Notes: generated by a model from the letters alone, not told the origin. A DNA stretch of 64,000 bases from Marsupella aquatica (GCA_973895155.1 OZ316897.1:14756001-14820000); one strand, 5' to 3'. Shown: positions 48,253 to 59,974, counted from the stretch's first letter. Made by a program: numbers and translations.

Positions 48253-49256
48253 TTAGTAGTAGGCCGGCAATCAATTTTATTTATCCCGAGTAACCAACTG
48301 CCCACCCTCTTTCTGAATTGTGGTTCAATTCCGTAATAACTAAATCTTGCGACCCGAGTAATTACCAACTGCCCACTCTCTTTCTGAATTGTGGTACAAT
48401 TCCGTAAGTAATTAAATATGTCTCTGCAAGCTCTGCAACTTGAGAGCTGATGACAAAGTCAAATACAAGTTTGCAGTTCAATATTCCAAGCAATTAAGCT
48501 GTCCAACAATTGCCTTCATCGAGTCGATCTGCAGAAATTGGGTAGTTTGGATGACTTGTGCTTGGTGATGCGAGTCAATGTTAATCTCATGACTAAGATC
48601 CAATGATTGAGATCGAGGCAGACTCGCTGTAGGACTGAGACAGAACACACAACATTTTGAAGATCCATCGACAGAATTACGAGATCGAGACTCAAGCGAT
48701 GGGCATTGGGCAACCCAGTGGCCCGACTAGTGATTCTTGGCACCAGGTGCATTTATTTAGACCATCACCATTTGGAGCACGTATTGTGATGGTCAGCTCA
48801 CGACTGGGATCACTTAAGGTAACATAATTGTGGACGAACATTTTCAGCATTTGTCTCTACTATACTGCATCACTATACCGCCCGGGAAAGGATCAAGGTA
48901 GGAGGAGCGAGGTGGGAAAGGAAAGGTTTGCAGGTCCAACTTGACATCCCCGCCCAGATCGCAATGGAAGAGCCCACTCAAGCTAGTACATCCAAGCGGA
49001 AATTCAACGCCATGTGATTAAGTGAGAAAAAAACATGACATAGTTGTTTCCATGTAGTAGATAATTTTATTTTTCAGAACACTATGATGTATCATACAAA
49101 TAAATTGACTAGTCCAAATAAAGATATCTTTAGCATCACACATTGTATAACACATTTATCTACATCACACATTGTCTAACACATATCTCTCTACTTTCCA
49201 ATCTCAATCAAAACAAATGGGGGTCCATGAACTAATTATCTCAAAACCACTCTTTT
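48253..49256. other. Intergenic DNA, nothing firmly recognised
   Basis: ACTGCCCAC.CTCTTTCTGAATTGTGGT is repeated near 48,297 and 48,368. The rest is unassigned. It ends at the target site of the MITE copy at 49,265. Confidence 0.45.
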
Positions 49257-49264
49257 TGTTTGTG

Positions 49265-49571
49265 CTTGGGGACCGTTTTACTTACACAAAATGGCACAAT
49301 ACATGCAACAAATTAAGTATATGGTACGTTTATCGGTTCTAAGGGAAGACTAAGTAACAATTTTCTAAGAAGAACAATATGGTCTTTTTAAATCTAATGT
49401 TGAGACTCATAAGTTCATTAGGGTCTTTATTTTTATTTTTAAAATATTCCAAGAATATTCTAACTTCATAATTAATGATCAAAAATAATTGTTTTGGTTA
49501 CATTTTAGGGGGTCTGAGGCCTAAAAATGTCGTAGGTGATAAGGAGACCTCCATATAGTGAGACCCCTGAG
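49265..49571 (-). mobile_element. MITE copy 4, 307 bp, exact 8-bp target duplication
   Basis: The plus-strand left end reads CTTGGGGACCGTTTTACTT (diverged) and the right end AGTGAGACCCCTGAG. TGTTTGTG flanks it exactly at 49,257-49,264 and 49,572-49,579. It keeps the family landmarks (GAAGAACAATA, TTGAGACTCATAAG, CATTTTAGGGGGTC, GGCCTAAAAATGTCG) but has more substitutions than copies 2 and 3, so it is an older insertion. Confidence 0.93.
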
Positions 49572-49579
49572 TGTTTGTG

Positions 49580-52500
49580 GGTTAAAAAAACTAACCAAGG
49601 CTAGCTCCTTCACATCCAATTGTTGTCATCATACCCAATTTTTTGATCATATGGTCTCCGATGGTTTTGGTCTCCAATGGTTTTGGTCTCCTTCAATGTG
49701 ACTTTGACCATCGTCAAACGCACAGGGGCAAAGGCTACTTACAGTTACAGGCTTGCATTAGTGAGAGGTCCTGCGTAGGACGGGGGGATATGGCCACCCT
49801 ACCCACACGTCAGTTGACCCAAGGGTGGTCAAGGTCATCTTGAGGAAGACCTGGGCTTTTTTATTAGGAAAATGGGTGGGATGATAACCATTGGACCTTA
49901 ACTCACAAACAAAAAGAGTGGCATTGTGATAAATATAAAAACTTCAGTGACAATATACTTATTATGATAAAGAAGAGTGGCAACCTGGCTAGTAGATCTC
50001 AGATCTAAAAAAACAAATTGTGTATAGTGGGTAGCCAATAGACAGCTTAATATGCAGTTGTGAAATTGAGTACTAAGTTTCAAACCCCAATTTAATTGAA
50101 TATTATTATCTTCACACAATTTGCACCAAAAATTCATAAGAAATTGGTGATGCTAGCCGGAACATGTAATAAAAATAAAAAGCACTACAGACATTGATCA
50201 AGCGCCTGCTCCAAGCAACAAACAAGGGCTAATCATTGACATCCCTATTCCAAGCAACAATCAAGGAAACAATGACAATGGGCGCTTTGTTGAAGCACAA
50301 GTTCCAGGCCATCTGAGCGGCATCTTAGGCATAGTTAGATAGTTCAAGATCCATCAAAATTTATTAAATCCAAACACTTTTTCCCTAGTAACAGAAACAC
50401 CCTAATTATGCAAAGAAACAATGACGTTATATTCACCTTTTGTTTTTTGAATTTTCTTGAAGGACCTTTTGTTGGAATTGTCTCCTCTAGAGGGAACTAA
50501 AGTCAAGAGAATGCATTGGGTTATTTCCGTTGCTGTTAAATTAGATACTACATAATAAAATTTCAAGCAAACTCTCTCAACTGGCGCTTTGGAAGTACTT
50601 TTGGTTTGTGATTTATCAAACTTTGATTTAATTTGTTGGTTAAAGTTTATGAACTGTCTTGGAAGACTGCCTGATTAAGCCTTGTCCAAAATATTTGGTT
50701 GCTGGGCATTGAATGGTAGGTCTCAAAGTGAAAAACAGATCCTAATGTTGTCACTAGCTTTATTATGTTGAATCAATGGGCTGAATATAAATTTCTAAAC
50801 TGAAATCTATGAGGTATATACTAAATCCTGCATATATATTATCACACAATTCCTCAAAGCAAACAGATCTATTCAAAAGCCTCAGTTTATTATTTGAATT
50901 AGTCTCATAACTAGAGTAGCCTACGATAGGCTCTGAATGTTAAATACTCAGATGCCTTTTTCAATCATACAATGTAACTAACCTTGAGAACCATACCAAA
51001 ATTTAGTCGATCAGAAACCAGAAAAGCTTGTTAATTAATTGTAAATGACCAATGCAAACCAGGAGCTATAAGTTGACCCTCTTTTAGAACAGTGCCTCTA
51101 GGGATATCTATGTCAAACTTGAAATCAATAGAATTAGAAAGAGTCATATTCAATTTTGGTGATAAGCAATTTGGTCAAGCAGACCTTTGTACTGGTTAGA
51201 TAAAGCAAAATGTTACTCACAAGAACACTGAGTAGGACTCTTCAATCGGCTTTGTAGTTTCTATTAGAAACATCATTGGGAGGTGGTTGTTACCAGCTAG
51301 GAGATTCCAGGCACCGTCTGTCAAGATGGGCAGATTGAATTATTCAGGCACTTATAACCTTTTTGAAGATTCCTAACAAACTTACATTTGCAGATTGACC
51401 TTGACATATGTCTTACAATGATGGTTGATTTGATAAAATGATAAAATGTTGTTCATAGTGTAATAATTAGCATCACTATTTGTAGCTAGAAGCAATTTAT
51501 ACGAAATTTATCCAAGAATTTATCATCCTACTTCATTGCATTTTTTTGAGCTTTCCATATCAGTAAGACAAGAGCTTTCCTATAAAGGTCAGCCCAGTAC
51601 GTTTGTATGTGCAAGTTTGTTGTCCCCACCCTCAATTGCTGCTTTGTTTTGTCGTATCCTAACCCTTTTAATTTACATTTGAACATATGGGGACATTCAC
51701 ACTCAGTCAATTCATCCCTACTCTGGTCAAAGATCCTTTTTCTAGGAGAATGATAGGTATCAAAGGTGAATGTATAATGTGTTTGGACAGTAGCAACCGT
51801 ACCACCCTTGTCAATTATTGAGTACATTCAAACATAATTATTCAAGGATCCAGGAGCAATCCAATCCTTACTATTTGAAATGACAAATAGATGGCATATC
51901 GATCCTTTTACAACAAAAAATTAATGTCCGAGTATTGCTTGAAGAACAATTTACTCACAAGCAAAGTTTTTTATAAGCACTCCGCACAACCCCTGAATCG
52001 TCAAGGAAAACATGTGTGTTAAACAAATGCCAATTGTCTAGCCCCTTCCATTGGAACGCTGCCAAGTGCCATCCATAACCTGGCCTTCTTCTGATGTTTA
52101 TTTGTGTAAATTGCAGCGTAATTGCTGACAAAATATTTCCAACTAGTCACTGATGGACAAAGCTAACCTGATTCACCTTCGGCAGGTGAAACATGGTTTT
52201 GGGCATGTTATTGACTTGAACATACATAACAACACATAGAGCAGGCCTTGCCTTGCAATAGCTTAGTAGTGTGCCATGATTCTGCCATCAAGGGATTCAA
52301 GAATTATAGCCAATATATGCTTCTGGAGAAACACTGGAGGAGAAACACTCCTGGAGGAGAAACACTCCTGGAGACTTAGACAACATGTTTTGCTCCTGCC
52401 ATAGCCACTTCTTGCCATACAATGGGATCTTATAGGAGGTAAATCAAGTGGAATTGCCCCATTACAATCTTCTTTTCTCCTTCTCGTTTGCTCTCCATTT

Positions 52501-53149
52501 TCCCCTCCAGCATTTGCCACAACTTGTAATACCTGAACACTCTTTGAATCATTAAAACTCGGCATTGTTGAATTATGTTGTTCAGTTTGACAATGGATTT
52601 CTGATAAAATCAGACTTTGATTCAACTCAACTCACCCCATTTGCCTGATTGAAAATTTGTGAGCTTTAAAGCTAAATTTAGCCTTATACAATTCCACTGC
52701 ATCCACTCAGCTCAACTCACTACAGTTGGTTATTTGTTTAAACATTGCTGTTCTTTGTCTCAATTTCAAAAGTTGGGAATCTGTCAGCTTTCAAAATTCA
52801 GTACAACAAAACTGACTCATTCATTGGTTCAACTTCACAGTCCCCTTTCCCCAATTGTCTAAGTGAGTGTCTCCAAGATTAAAACCTTATTTGAGCTGAA
52901 GTCACTCCCTTCTCAGCGCAATGCCCAGGATCTCAAAGTACCAGACATTGCTTGAAAACTCTCATCCAAACCCTACTCTACATCAATTCTAACATCAAAG
53001 TTGGCGAGCTACTTTTGGGCGGTTACAGAATTATGGTTTCATTGTTCAAACACTCATAAATGTTATACACTGTTGGAATAACTTTTTTTGCTGATTTGCT
53101 GAAATTACAAAATTAAACAAAACAGTTATACATGAAACAGTTTCTAGGT
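49580..53149. other. Intergenic DNA without a recognised gene
   Basis: AT-rich, with short frames only; the 99- and 120-codon minus-strand frames at 51,528-51,827 and 52,263-52,625 match no family I know. A short GGAGGAGAAACACTCCT repeat (three units) lies at about 52,322-52,374. The word ATAAAAATAAAAAGC.CTACA occurs near 50,168 and again near 53,349. Confidence 0.5.
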
Positions 53150-53350
53150 CTCGCGGATTGTATTTTAGTTACTTTTCTTTTTATGGCATAACGTCTCACA
53201 TTTGTGGCAAAAGTTACACAAACACGATTGGGGGCCGTTATTTTGATTTGCAAAACCAAGTATTCTTGTTTGTAGCAGGGCTGGTGTCAATTATGTGGCG
53301 CACTATGGTGCATAAAATTTTCAAAAGGACTCCTCATGGGGGTCAGTAAT
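53150..53350 (+). repeat. Dispersed repeat copy B (plus orientation)
   Basis: This is the counterpart of the minus-strand copy at 48,022-48,252, in inverse orientation 5 kb away. It carries a 63-codon open frame (53,158-53,349) with no recognised domain. Confidence 0.5.
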
Positions 53351-53463
53351 AAAAATAAAAAGCTCTACAACACTTGTAGGATGAAAGTCTTAACAAAGCT
53401 ATAGTGTGTCCATCAAACACCTAATTAGAGAATCAAAGAATCCTGTGGTATTGATTTTTGTTT

Positions 53464-53807
53464 TGTTAGATATTGCTCTAGTCTTGTGACTCATGAGCTA
53501 ACCACAGTTAGTCTAACTTGGGTTAGGACTTCGCTAATGTTAGCGGTAGTGCTGTTGTGCATATAGCTAGGGCTGATGCCAGACCCTGGTGAAACTTTGG
53601 CTCATTGTTACGGAGCTAGTTGAGAGATAGGGAGAGCTTGTGCTGTGGATGCTTGGTATGGCCGGTCGACCTAGAGTGCAATAAAGCTCTTGTGTGTTCC
53701 CGTGGACGTAGCCTCATGTGGAGGTGAACCACGTATCTCTCTGTGTCGACTATTGTGCGTTGGATGGTTCATGGGCTTGTTGTTGCGAATGTCGTCTATG
53801 CTCAACA
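53464..53807 (+). mobile_element. Second solo LTR of the copia-like family, 344 bp
   Basis: It begins TGTTAGATATT and ends TATGCTCAACA, with exact TGTTT target duplications at 53,459-53,463 and 53,808-53,812. It shares its 3' half closely with the LTR at 34,924, including TGGACGTAGCCTC and GAACCACGTATCTCT. An AATAAAGCTC segment near 53,681 may be its polyadenylation signal. Confidence 0.9.
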
Positions 53808-53812
53808 TGTTT

Positions 53813-55379
53813 TAATTCAACTCTTAAAAATAAGAGTAAAGAAAGCATATAATATTGTTGTGGATGTCATGGTGCTCTACCATCATAACAACGTTGGATC
53901 TATTATGCAGAATAAATCATGGTTATGCTATCTAGTAGACACAAAATTGATTGCCTGGGTCCTCCTGCATCCACTATAAATTCTTGGCAATCATCTCAAG
54001 TGATCTTCAACTTCCAAAATTTGATCAAAATTGTTTAACTAAGAAGGATCCGTATTTGAAAAAGAATCTAGAAGAATCAATAGAATAGAATGCAAAGACA
54101 CTGAATCAAAACTACATCATCATTAAATTAATATTCACAACATGTGAAATATCTTAAAACTATATATTATAGTCATTAATAAAATTAATATTATTGTAAC
54201 AATGGAAACATTTTAGGAGGAAAAAGAGGATTAGCAATGGCAACAAGGGAGAGGGTGTTTTTACAAGCAAGTTCCATGAACTGTTTAGGTACATTGAGAA
54301 CCCAAAAGGAATCTAAAACACTCTCTAAACTAAGGTAAATGAGTGAAATCAATGTGCATTTGTCCATATCATGCAGTTTTTAGATTCCAATTGCACTAAC
54401 TTATGAATCTGTCAGTGCAAATGAATCGGCACTTATGTGTAATCTGAGGGCTTTTCCCTGCTATCCATCACGTAGAAAGAGTTGACATGTCTATAATCAA
54501 TTGTGATCATAGAGCAAACGAACCGGGTGTGGGAAATATTCTGATTTTGAGGGGAGGGGCCCAGATGGTACCTGAAAACTCAATCTGTAATTTGACCAAG
54601 TCATTGAATTTGAGAAATTCTTAGCAAAAATTTAAAATTATAAATATGGATCCATTTATGGTGTTAGACACCAACAAAGTGAATCCATGAACTCCAACTC
54701 CCTAGCTAGCATAATCATTGAAAACTTTGCAAAGTACAATTTGATGACCCTACCGGTAGTGTTGTTATGATACTGTAACTGAATCTTTGAAAAAAAAAGG
54801 CAAATGGCAGGCATCTACAAATACTCCCCGTCTTTTTAGGGGGTTTTTACTTTTTGTATAAGTAAAGTGCTCCTTTCAGAAAAAAGAAAACCAAAAAGTG
54901 ACCAAATTTTGTGTTTAGCTAATTAATATGTTTGTTAGGCTGCCAACGAGGAATAACACAAAATGGCCAAATGTTCACAAATTGATATTGTTGTAGGGCA
55001 ACAGTTATTGAAAAAACACAAAAATGTGATAGAATTTTCACAACTCTGTTGGAGTTTTACAGCTCCAACAGAAAAATTCCTAAAATGAAAATTATTCTCA
55101 TATTAGCGGCAAAAGTCAATGGATCATGTGATGAAAGAACTCTGCTCGACCTGTTTCCTGAATTCCTTTTTTCCTCAATATTCTCGATCCAGATCTATTT
55201 TCTTTATTTCCTCATTATTTAGGTGAGTCCATATAAGTCGCACTTGATGATGCCCCTTCATATAGGGATAAGTATACGGACCCAGCTCATTTAGGGATAA
55301 CGTAACTCTAATGAGAGAGCTTTTGATTAGGACAGTTTACCCACCGCCAAATGCCAACTCAGTAATATTTATTTGTTTG
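53813..55379. other. Intergenic DNA without a recognised gene
   Basis: AT-rich and low in open frames. It includes simple A-rich stretches near 54,790-54,900. No repeat or gene can be supported. Confidence 0.5.
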
Positions 55380-56088
55380 CAAAGTATTCCTGATTGGGGC
55401 CTAGCCTAGCTCTTCCCCAAGCGCGAGCGTACCATTTAAAATAATTCCAAAAGGATGACAGACGTCAGCTTTGGAGGGATATGATGTACTGATTTAATAG
55501 CCAACTAAGGAATTTCACATGCGCTTACTGGAGGAGTGAATTTAACAGCTGTGAACTCGAGGAATTGCAAAAGGCGATGATTAGAGTAGAATGTTGGGGG
55601 ACAAGGTCGCTTTCAGCAGTCACGTCATTCGCTTTCTAATTATTCTGTTGTCATCCATGCTTCCGACCCGAGTGTGTTCGTTGGGCTGGACGTTTGGGCT
55701 GCGGAGATTGACTCCCTAAACAAGTTACGTCACTGTGAAAGAGGGAGCACTGTGTTCACATCGCCATTCTCCAGCTCTCGATTGCTTCTATTGCTAGAGC
55801 GGTAGACTTCATTGAGCGCATGCTGTTGTAGCTGCTTCTATTGCTCGAGAGGTAGACTTCATTGAGCGCATGCTGTTGTAGCTGTGGTGCGACGAACTCA
55901 ATCGTCTTTGCCGTGCTCGATCAGTCGACGTCGTTAAGTGAATGCTGTTGTGGCTGTGGTTCGACGAGCTCAATCTTTGCCCTCTCATTTGGAGTTGTTA
56001 GCATTTCTGCAATCGTTCTGCACCGAAGTGACTGAAGTCGTGATTGCATCTGAGGGCTTCTTATTCAGTCTCCGATCAGTTATTTACG
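55380..56088 (+). promoter_or_regulatory. Promoter and first (non-coding) exon of the kelch gene
   Basis: The segment is duplicated at 62,945-63,652, and conservation between the copies points to function. A TCACGTCATTCGC block (bZIP-type ACGTCA core) at 55,620 is kept in the second copy. Near 55,740 the copy lacks the TATAAA seen at 63,351. A 52-bp unit (TGCTTCTATTGCT.GAG to TGCTGTTGTAGC) is doubled at about 55,785-55,890 here but single in the other copy. The exon probably ends at the TTTACG|GTATTAACG donor (GT at 56,089-56,090). The transcription start is unknown. Confidence 0.65.
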
Positions 56089-56839
56089 GTATTAACGTCT
56101 GCTCTCCTTTCTGTTCTCGGCTAATTCCATCCCCTACAGTCACTCCGCTCCACTCTGTATGGCAATTGCTGAAGTATGGACTTCTACATTCGTGGTCATT
56201 GAATTGCTTCTCTTTACTACTGTGTGCCGTTGCACTTTAGTAAGGCAATTCTTGCTCGCTCCTTCCCCAGCGGCGAACGTTGTAAAACTGCTTTCATGTG
56301 CAGACAGTCTTCCGAATCCAAGTTAGTGTGTAATAGGTACTCTAATTCTGTGTGATTCAGCCAGGCCGACTAACCTCTGGCTTGCAGATAGTCATTCGAA
56401 GTCTTCCCCTATTAATGTTTTTCGAGTTGCTCGCTCCTTCCCCAGCGGCGAACGTTGTTAAACTGCTTTCATGTGCAGACAGTCTTTCGAATCCAAGTTA
56501 GTGGAGTAATGGGTACTCTAATTCTGTGTGATTCAACCAGGCCGACTGACCTCTGGCTTGCAGATAGTCATTCGAAGTCTTCCCCTATCGATGTTTTTCG
56601 AGCGCTTTGTCAATACGCTCAGTTGATCGTCTTCTTGAGCCTGAATGAATGTGTATATTTTTCACTGACTATTGTGTTCTGTTTATGTAGTCATTCCTTT
56701 TCGTAGCTGCCCCTGAAATGTTCTTGTTAAGATTATGATAATCTCGGACGTGGAATCAACGTGTTTGTTAGCAGAAAATCCATTCTGAGTATTCTCTCCA
56801 TTCTGAGCTTTCTAAGTCGCTGATCAATTTTGTGTACAG
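56089..56839 (+). other. Intron in the 5' leader of the kelch gene (predicted)
   Basis: The donor GTATTAACG at 56,089 is conserved as GTATGAACG in the second copy at 63,653. The acceptor is TTTTGTGTACAG just before GAATC-ATG at 56,840-56,847. The length would be 751 bp. The intron contains a 175-bp tandem duplication. Prediction rests on consensus and on conservation of the donor; no transcript was examined. Confidence 0.6.
56252..56602 (+). repeat. Two-copy tandem repeat, 175-bp unit, in the leader intron
   Basis: TTGCTCGCTCCTTCCCCAGC at 56,252 recurs at 56,427. The copies agree through GGCGAACGTTGT, CATGTGCAGACAGTCTT, GGTACTCTAATTCTGTGTGA, CTTGCAGATAGTCATTCGAA and GTTTTTCGAG with very few changes, so the event is recent. 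Each copy holds CAG sites that could act as alternative acceptors. Confidence 0.95.
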
Positions 56840-56844
56840 GAATC

Positions 56845-58011
56845 ATGGCATCTTCAGCAATGTCTACTTCGGCAGCAACGACGGGCAAAAGGAAAAGAGT
56901 ATCCTCTGTCACTAGTGGCCCGGGAGAATCAAGTCAGAGCCGGGGTCAAAGCAGCTGGATGAACTATCCAGCAAGAGGACTCCCAGCTGGTCAGTATGCT
57001 GCTGTGCACTACACTCGACCAAGACGTTCCGGTGGGTCAGATGTCCACGAGCTTGGTATCTTCTCCATCACAGAGAATCGATCGTGGTATGATGTGCCGC
57101 GGTTCCCCTTTGATGGAGGAATCCGTTCAGGATGCCAGTGCACCTCACTAGCTGGAAAGATATACGTCTTGGGAGGTGTGATGGAAGGTCATGTCGCCAG
57201 CGGAGACGTATTTGTGTACGATCTGATGACAAATGAGTGGGCAAGGCGTGCAAGTATGCTACACCCAAGATTGAATTTCGGTGTTGGCGTCCTGCATGGA
57301 AAGATTTACGCGTTTGGTGGCAGGAATCGTCGGGAATCTGTAGTTCAGTGCGAGAAGTATGATCCTGAAATCAATTCCTGGTTAGATGTATGTGACATCT
57401 TGGAGGCTCGAGTGAATCCTCAAATTGCCGCAGTCGGAGAAGAGTTACTCGTGTTCGGTGGACAAGTTTTGGATACTGATTACTTGATTCCCCAGATAGG
57501 TCGGTATCGAGATAGGGAACCAGAGACTTTGTTCGATTCCGTATTGGACGGAGCCCTCCTTGACGAACCTGTTGGCGACTCGGATGACCTGTTCCCATCC
57601 ACCATAATGTGTTATCATCCAGTGGCGAACACATGGAGATGGATTGAGACTGACAGAGGACAGCATTGGAGCGACAGTGTCTTCTTGTCTCATCGACGAT
57701 TTTATCTGTTGACACGTTTTGGCATTTCTGGATCTGATGACGATGGAGTGACATGGAGTCGTTCGTATCGGTTTCGCGTTGCTGAGGAACTCACCTATTG
57801 GGATATGGTGCCCAAACTCGGTTGTCGAACTCTCCTTCTTAATGGAGAACTCTGGATCGTGAGTCATGGCCCTCCTGAAATAGAAGCTTTTCTTCTTCGA
57901 ACCAGAGGCTTCAGCAATCGAAACAACGTCCAGATTGCGTTGGAGTTAGGTCCATGTTCTTTAGGAAAATTTGACGAAGGTTCTACTATAGTGTTTCCAT
58001 TAGACCTGTGA
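56845..58011 (+). CDS. Kelch-repeat protein, 388 residues, intronless coding region
   Basis: A beta-propeller protein of the plant kelch class; partners are unknown. The start is ATG 56,845, five codons into the open frame and just after a splice acceptor; earlier codons belong to the intron. Residues 1-60 are Ser/Thr-rich and disordered-looking, with a KRKR cluster (15-18) that could be a nuclear signal. Kelch motifs follow: 95-140 (KIYVLGG, EWARR), 142-185 (KIYAFGG, NSWL) and 190-270 (LLVFGG, then an insert rich in acidic residues and NTWRW), with weaker blade-like segments to 340 (LYWD/ELWIV-type). I see no F-box, although many plant kelch proteins carry one, so a role as ubiquitin-ligase adaptor is not supported by the sequence. 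It ends with TGA. Its promoter is duplicated at the window's end, suggesting a tandem gene family. Confidence 0.92.
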   Translation: MASSAMSTSAATTGKRKRVSSVTSGPGESSQSRGQSSWMNYPARGLPAGQYAAVHYTRPRRSGGSDVHELGIFSITENRSWYDVPRFPFDGGIRSGCQCTSLAGKIYVLGGVMEGHVASGDVFVYDLMTNEWARRASMLHPRLNFGVGVLHGKIYAFGGRNRRESVVQCEKYDPEINSWLDVCDILEARVNPQIAAVGEELLVFGGQVLDTDYLIPQIGRYRDREPETLFDSVLDGALLDEPVGDSDDLFPSTIMCYHPVANTWRWIETDRGQHWSDSVFLSHRRFYLLTRFGISGSDDDGVTWSRSYRFRVAEELTYWDMVPKLGCRTLLLNGELWIVSHGPPEIEAFLLRTRGFSNRNNVQIALELGPCSLGKFDEGSTIVFPLDL

Positions 58012-58440
58012 GACTATATCTACATACACGTGCAGGGCCAAATCAGTCTATTTCCATAGTTAGAGACCCACGTTAAATGAGTTCTTACAGTTTGTTCTTC
58101 CGGAATTTTTGAGCTCTGGATACAATTGATTAGTTAGAGCATTGATTAGTTAGAGCAGGCAATCCATTAGTTAGATTCGTCAGAGCAATGCGTTCCTGTT
58201 TGATGTGTGGGGACCTTAGCAAAGTCTACGTCCATTTTGTATCGGCTCTCTATATCGGCCCATTTTGAGTTTCAGGGCAACTTTTATAGACTTTCACCTT
58301 TTCGGACATTGCCCTTACTAATAAAATACTCTACTTCTGATGTAGTCAGGGTATACGACGAGGATAAACTTGTATATTGTATATTTGTAAGCTGGTGCAG
58401 TTTGCTGTCAACTATGATAGGATTAGTATAATGTTTGGAG
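58012..58440 (+). terminator. 3' untranslated region and probable poly(A) region of the kelch gene
   Basis: An AATAAA lies at about 58,320-58,325, some 310 bases after the stop codon, followed by T-rich sequence. Short ATTGATTAGTTAGAGCA repeats occur near 58,125-58,160. The cleavage site cannot be fixed without transcripts. Confidence 0.45.
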
Positions 58441-59668
58441 AAAGTTAAAGCAATTACTGCAAGTTGTAATCTAGGTTGAAATGATTTGTCGTCCCAGTTT
58501 ACAAACGGTACTTGGAGAAAACTAAATTCAATAATTACATTTACTTATCTTTTTCACTCATGATGCATGTTTAATCATTCTCTTAAAGTTTTATTGCACT
58601 GCATGGATTTGTTGTCTACAACTAGGTAGGCCCCTTAGCTAGTGCACATCTTACAAATGAGAATTTTGCAGTGAGTATTTTGACAAGAACATTAATTAAA
58701 TACAAATACAATCTCTGTATTAAAGTATACATGAGAAAACACTTGGTATTATTGCCTTAGGCTAGACCATTTTAAGCAAGACTAATGGCTGAGACTTTTT
58801 CAGACAGATTGAAGGTTTGATAATCCAAACATTATATATTTAGATTATTATCAAATTTTACAGACTAAGAGAATTCTAGTAGTATAGATGGATAGTTGAC
58901 TACAAAGCCATGTTACATGTACGTGATTTCCAACCCAGTGAAGCTGTATACTAAGGAAGAGAGAGTTCATTTGTGAGCTAAATTGTCTCTTCCTTCAAAT
59001 ATTTTAAGTTTAATAAAACACCAGCCATGAAGACCCCATGGCCCAGGGGAAGCAAGCAGAACCAGTCAACGTAGAAAAAGAGGGGCAGGGACACCCACCA
59101 GGAAGGAACAACAGTCCCTAGGGCCCTACACCAGCACACAACTCAAGACCAATACTAAAACAGCAAAGGGACACAGCCTGAAGAGTGACCCTCCTGGTGC
59201 AATCACTCTTGCCCAGCCTTACCCACACCAAAAAGCAATCAAAGTCACCACGTCACCCATTCCTGTGGCTAGCTAAGAAATACCACTTGTTCCTGATTGA
59301 CCCATAACAGCCTAGTGCGATATCTACCCAGTGGACTGCTGGTTCCACTGCTGGTTCCACTGCTGTGACATATATGATCTGCAGCCTCCAAAAGTTAGAA
59401 CCAAACATCTAATTTCCAGGTGGTCTGTACCTGAAACATATATTCATTCTTAATTACCTAGCCATAGCCCAACAGCAATTGGTAAAGCACACAGAATTGT
59501 ACTATCCTCATGAATCCCGCCCTACCGGTGAGTCTACAGTCTGAATCAAATCTGCGAAACAATGAGAGCTAATTGGTCTCTTAGATAGAAACTTTTTATA
59601 ATGGATATATTTGACTTGTTATGATGCACTGCCATGAATGATGTTACATATAATTCCAAATAGAGTGA
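58441..59668. other. Intergenic DNA, nothing recognised
   Basis: 58,440-59,000 is AT-rich. 59,030-59,330 is a C/A-rich stretch without frames. CTGCTGGTTCCA is repeated at 59,337-59,362. No gene can be supported. Confidence 0.5.
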
Positions 59669-59676
59669 GTTTCTAG

Positions 59677-59966
59677 CTTGGGGGTCTCACTCTATGGGGG
59701 CCTTTTCATTACCTGTGACATTTTTAGGCCTCGAACCCCCTAAAGTGCAAAAAATTATTATTATTATTTGACTCCTATAAAATTGGAATATTCCAAAATT
59801 TTGATTAAAAAGACCCTAATGTGCTTATAATAAGTCTCAAAATTGTATTTAAAAGACCCTATTATTTTTCTCAAAAAATTCTTAAGTCTTCCATTAAAAT
59901 GAATAAAATTAACCTATCCTTTGTTGCACATGATATGCCATTTTTGTGGAAGTAAAATCCCCCGAG
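59677..59966 (+). mobile_element. MITE copy 5, 290 bp, imperfect 8-bp target duplication
   Basis: It starts CTTGGGGGTCTCACTCTATG and ends AAGTAAAATCCCCCGAG. The flanks GTTTCTAG (59,669-59,676) and ATTTCTCG (59,967-59,974) agree at six of eight positions, as expected of an older insertion. Interior landmarks (TTTTTAGGCCTCG, CCCCCTAAA, AAAAGACCCTATT, CCATTTTTGTGGAAGT) match the other copies. Confidence 0.92.
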
Positions 59967-59974
59967 ATTTCTCG

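Noticed and set aside
57371-57867. Minus-strand frames of 127 and 140 codons
   Set aside because: They lie antisense to the intact kelch coding region and resemble nothing known.
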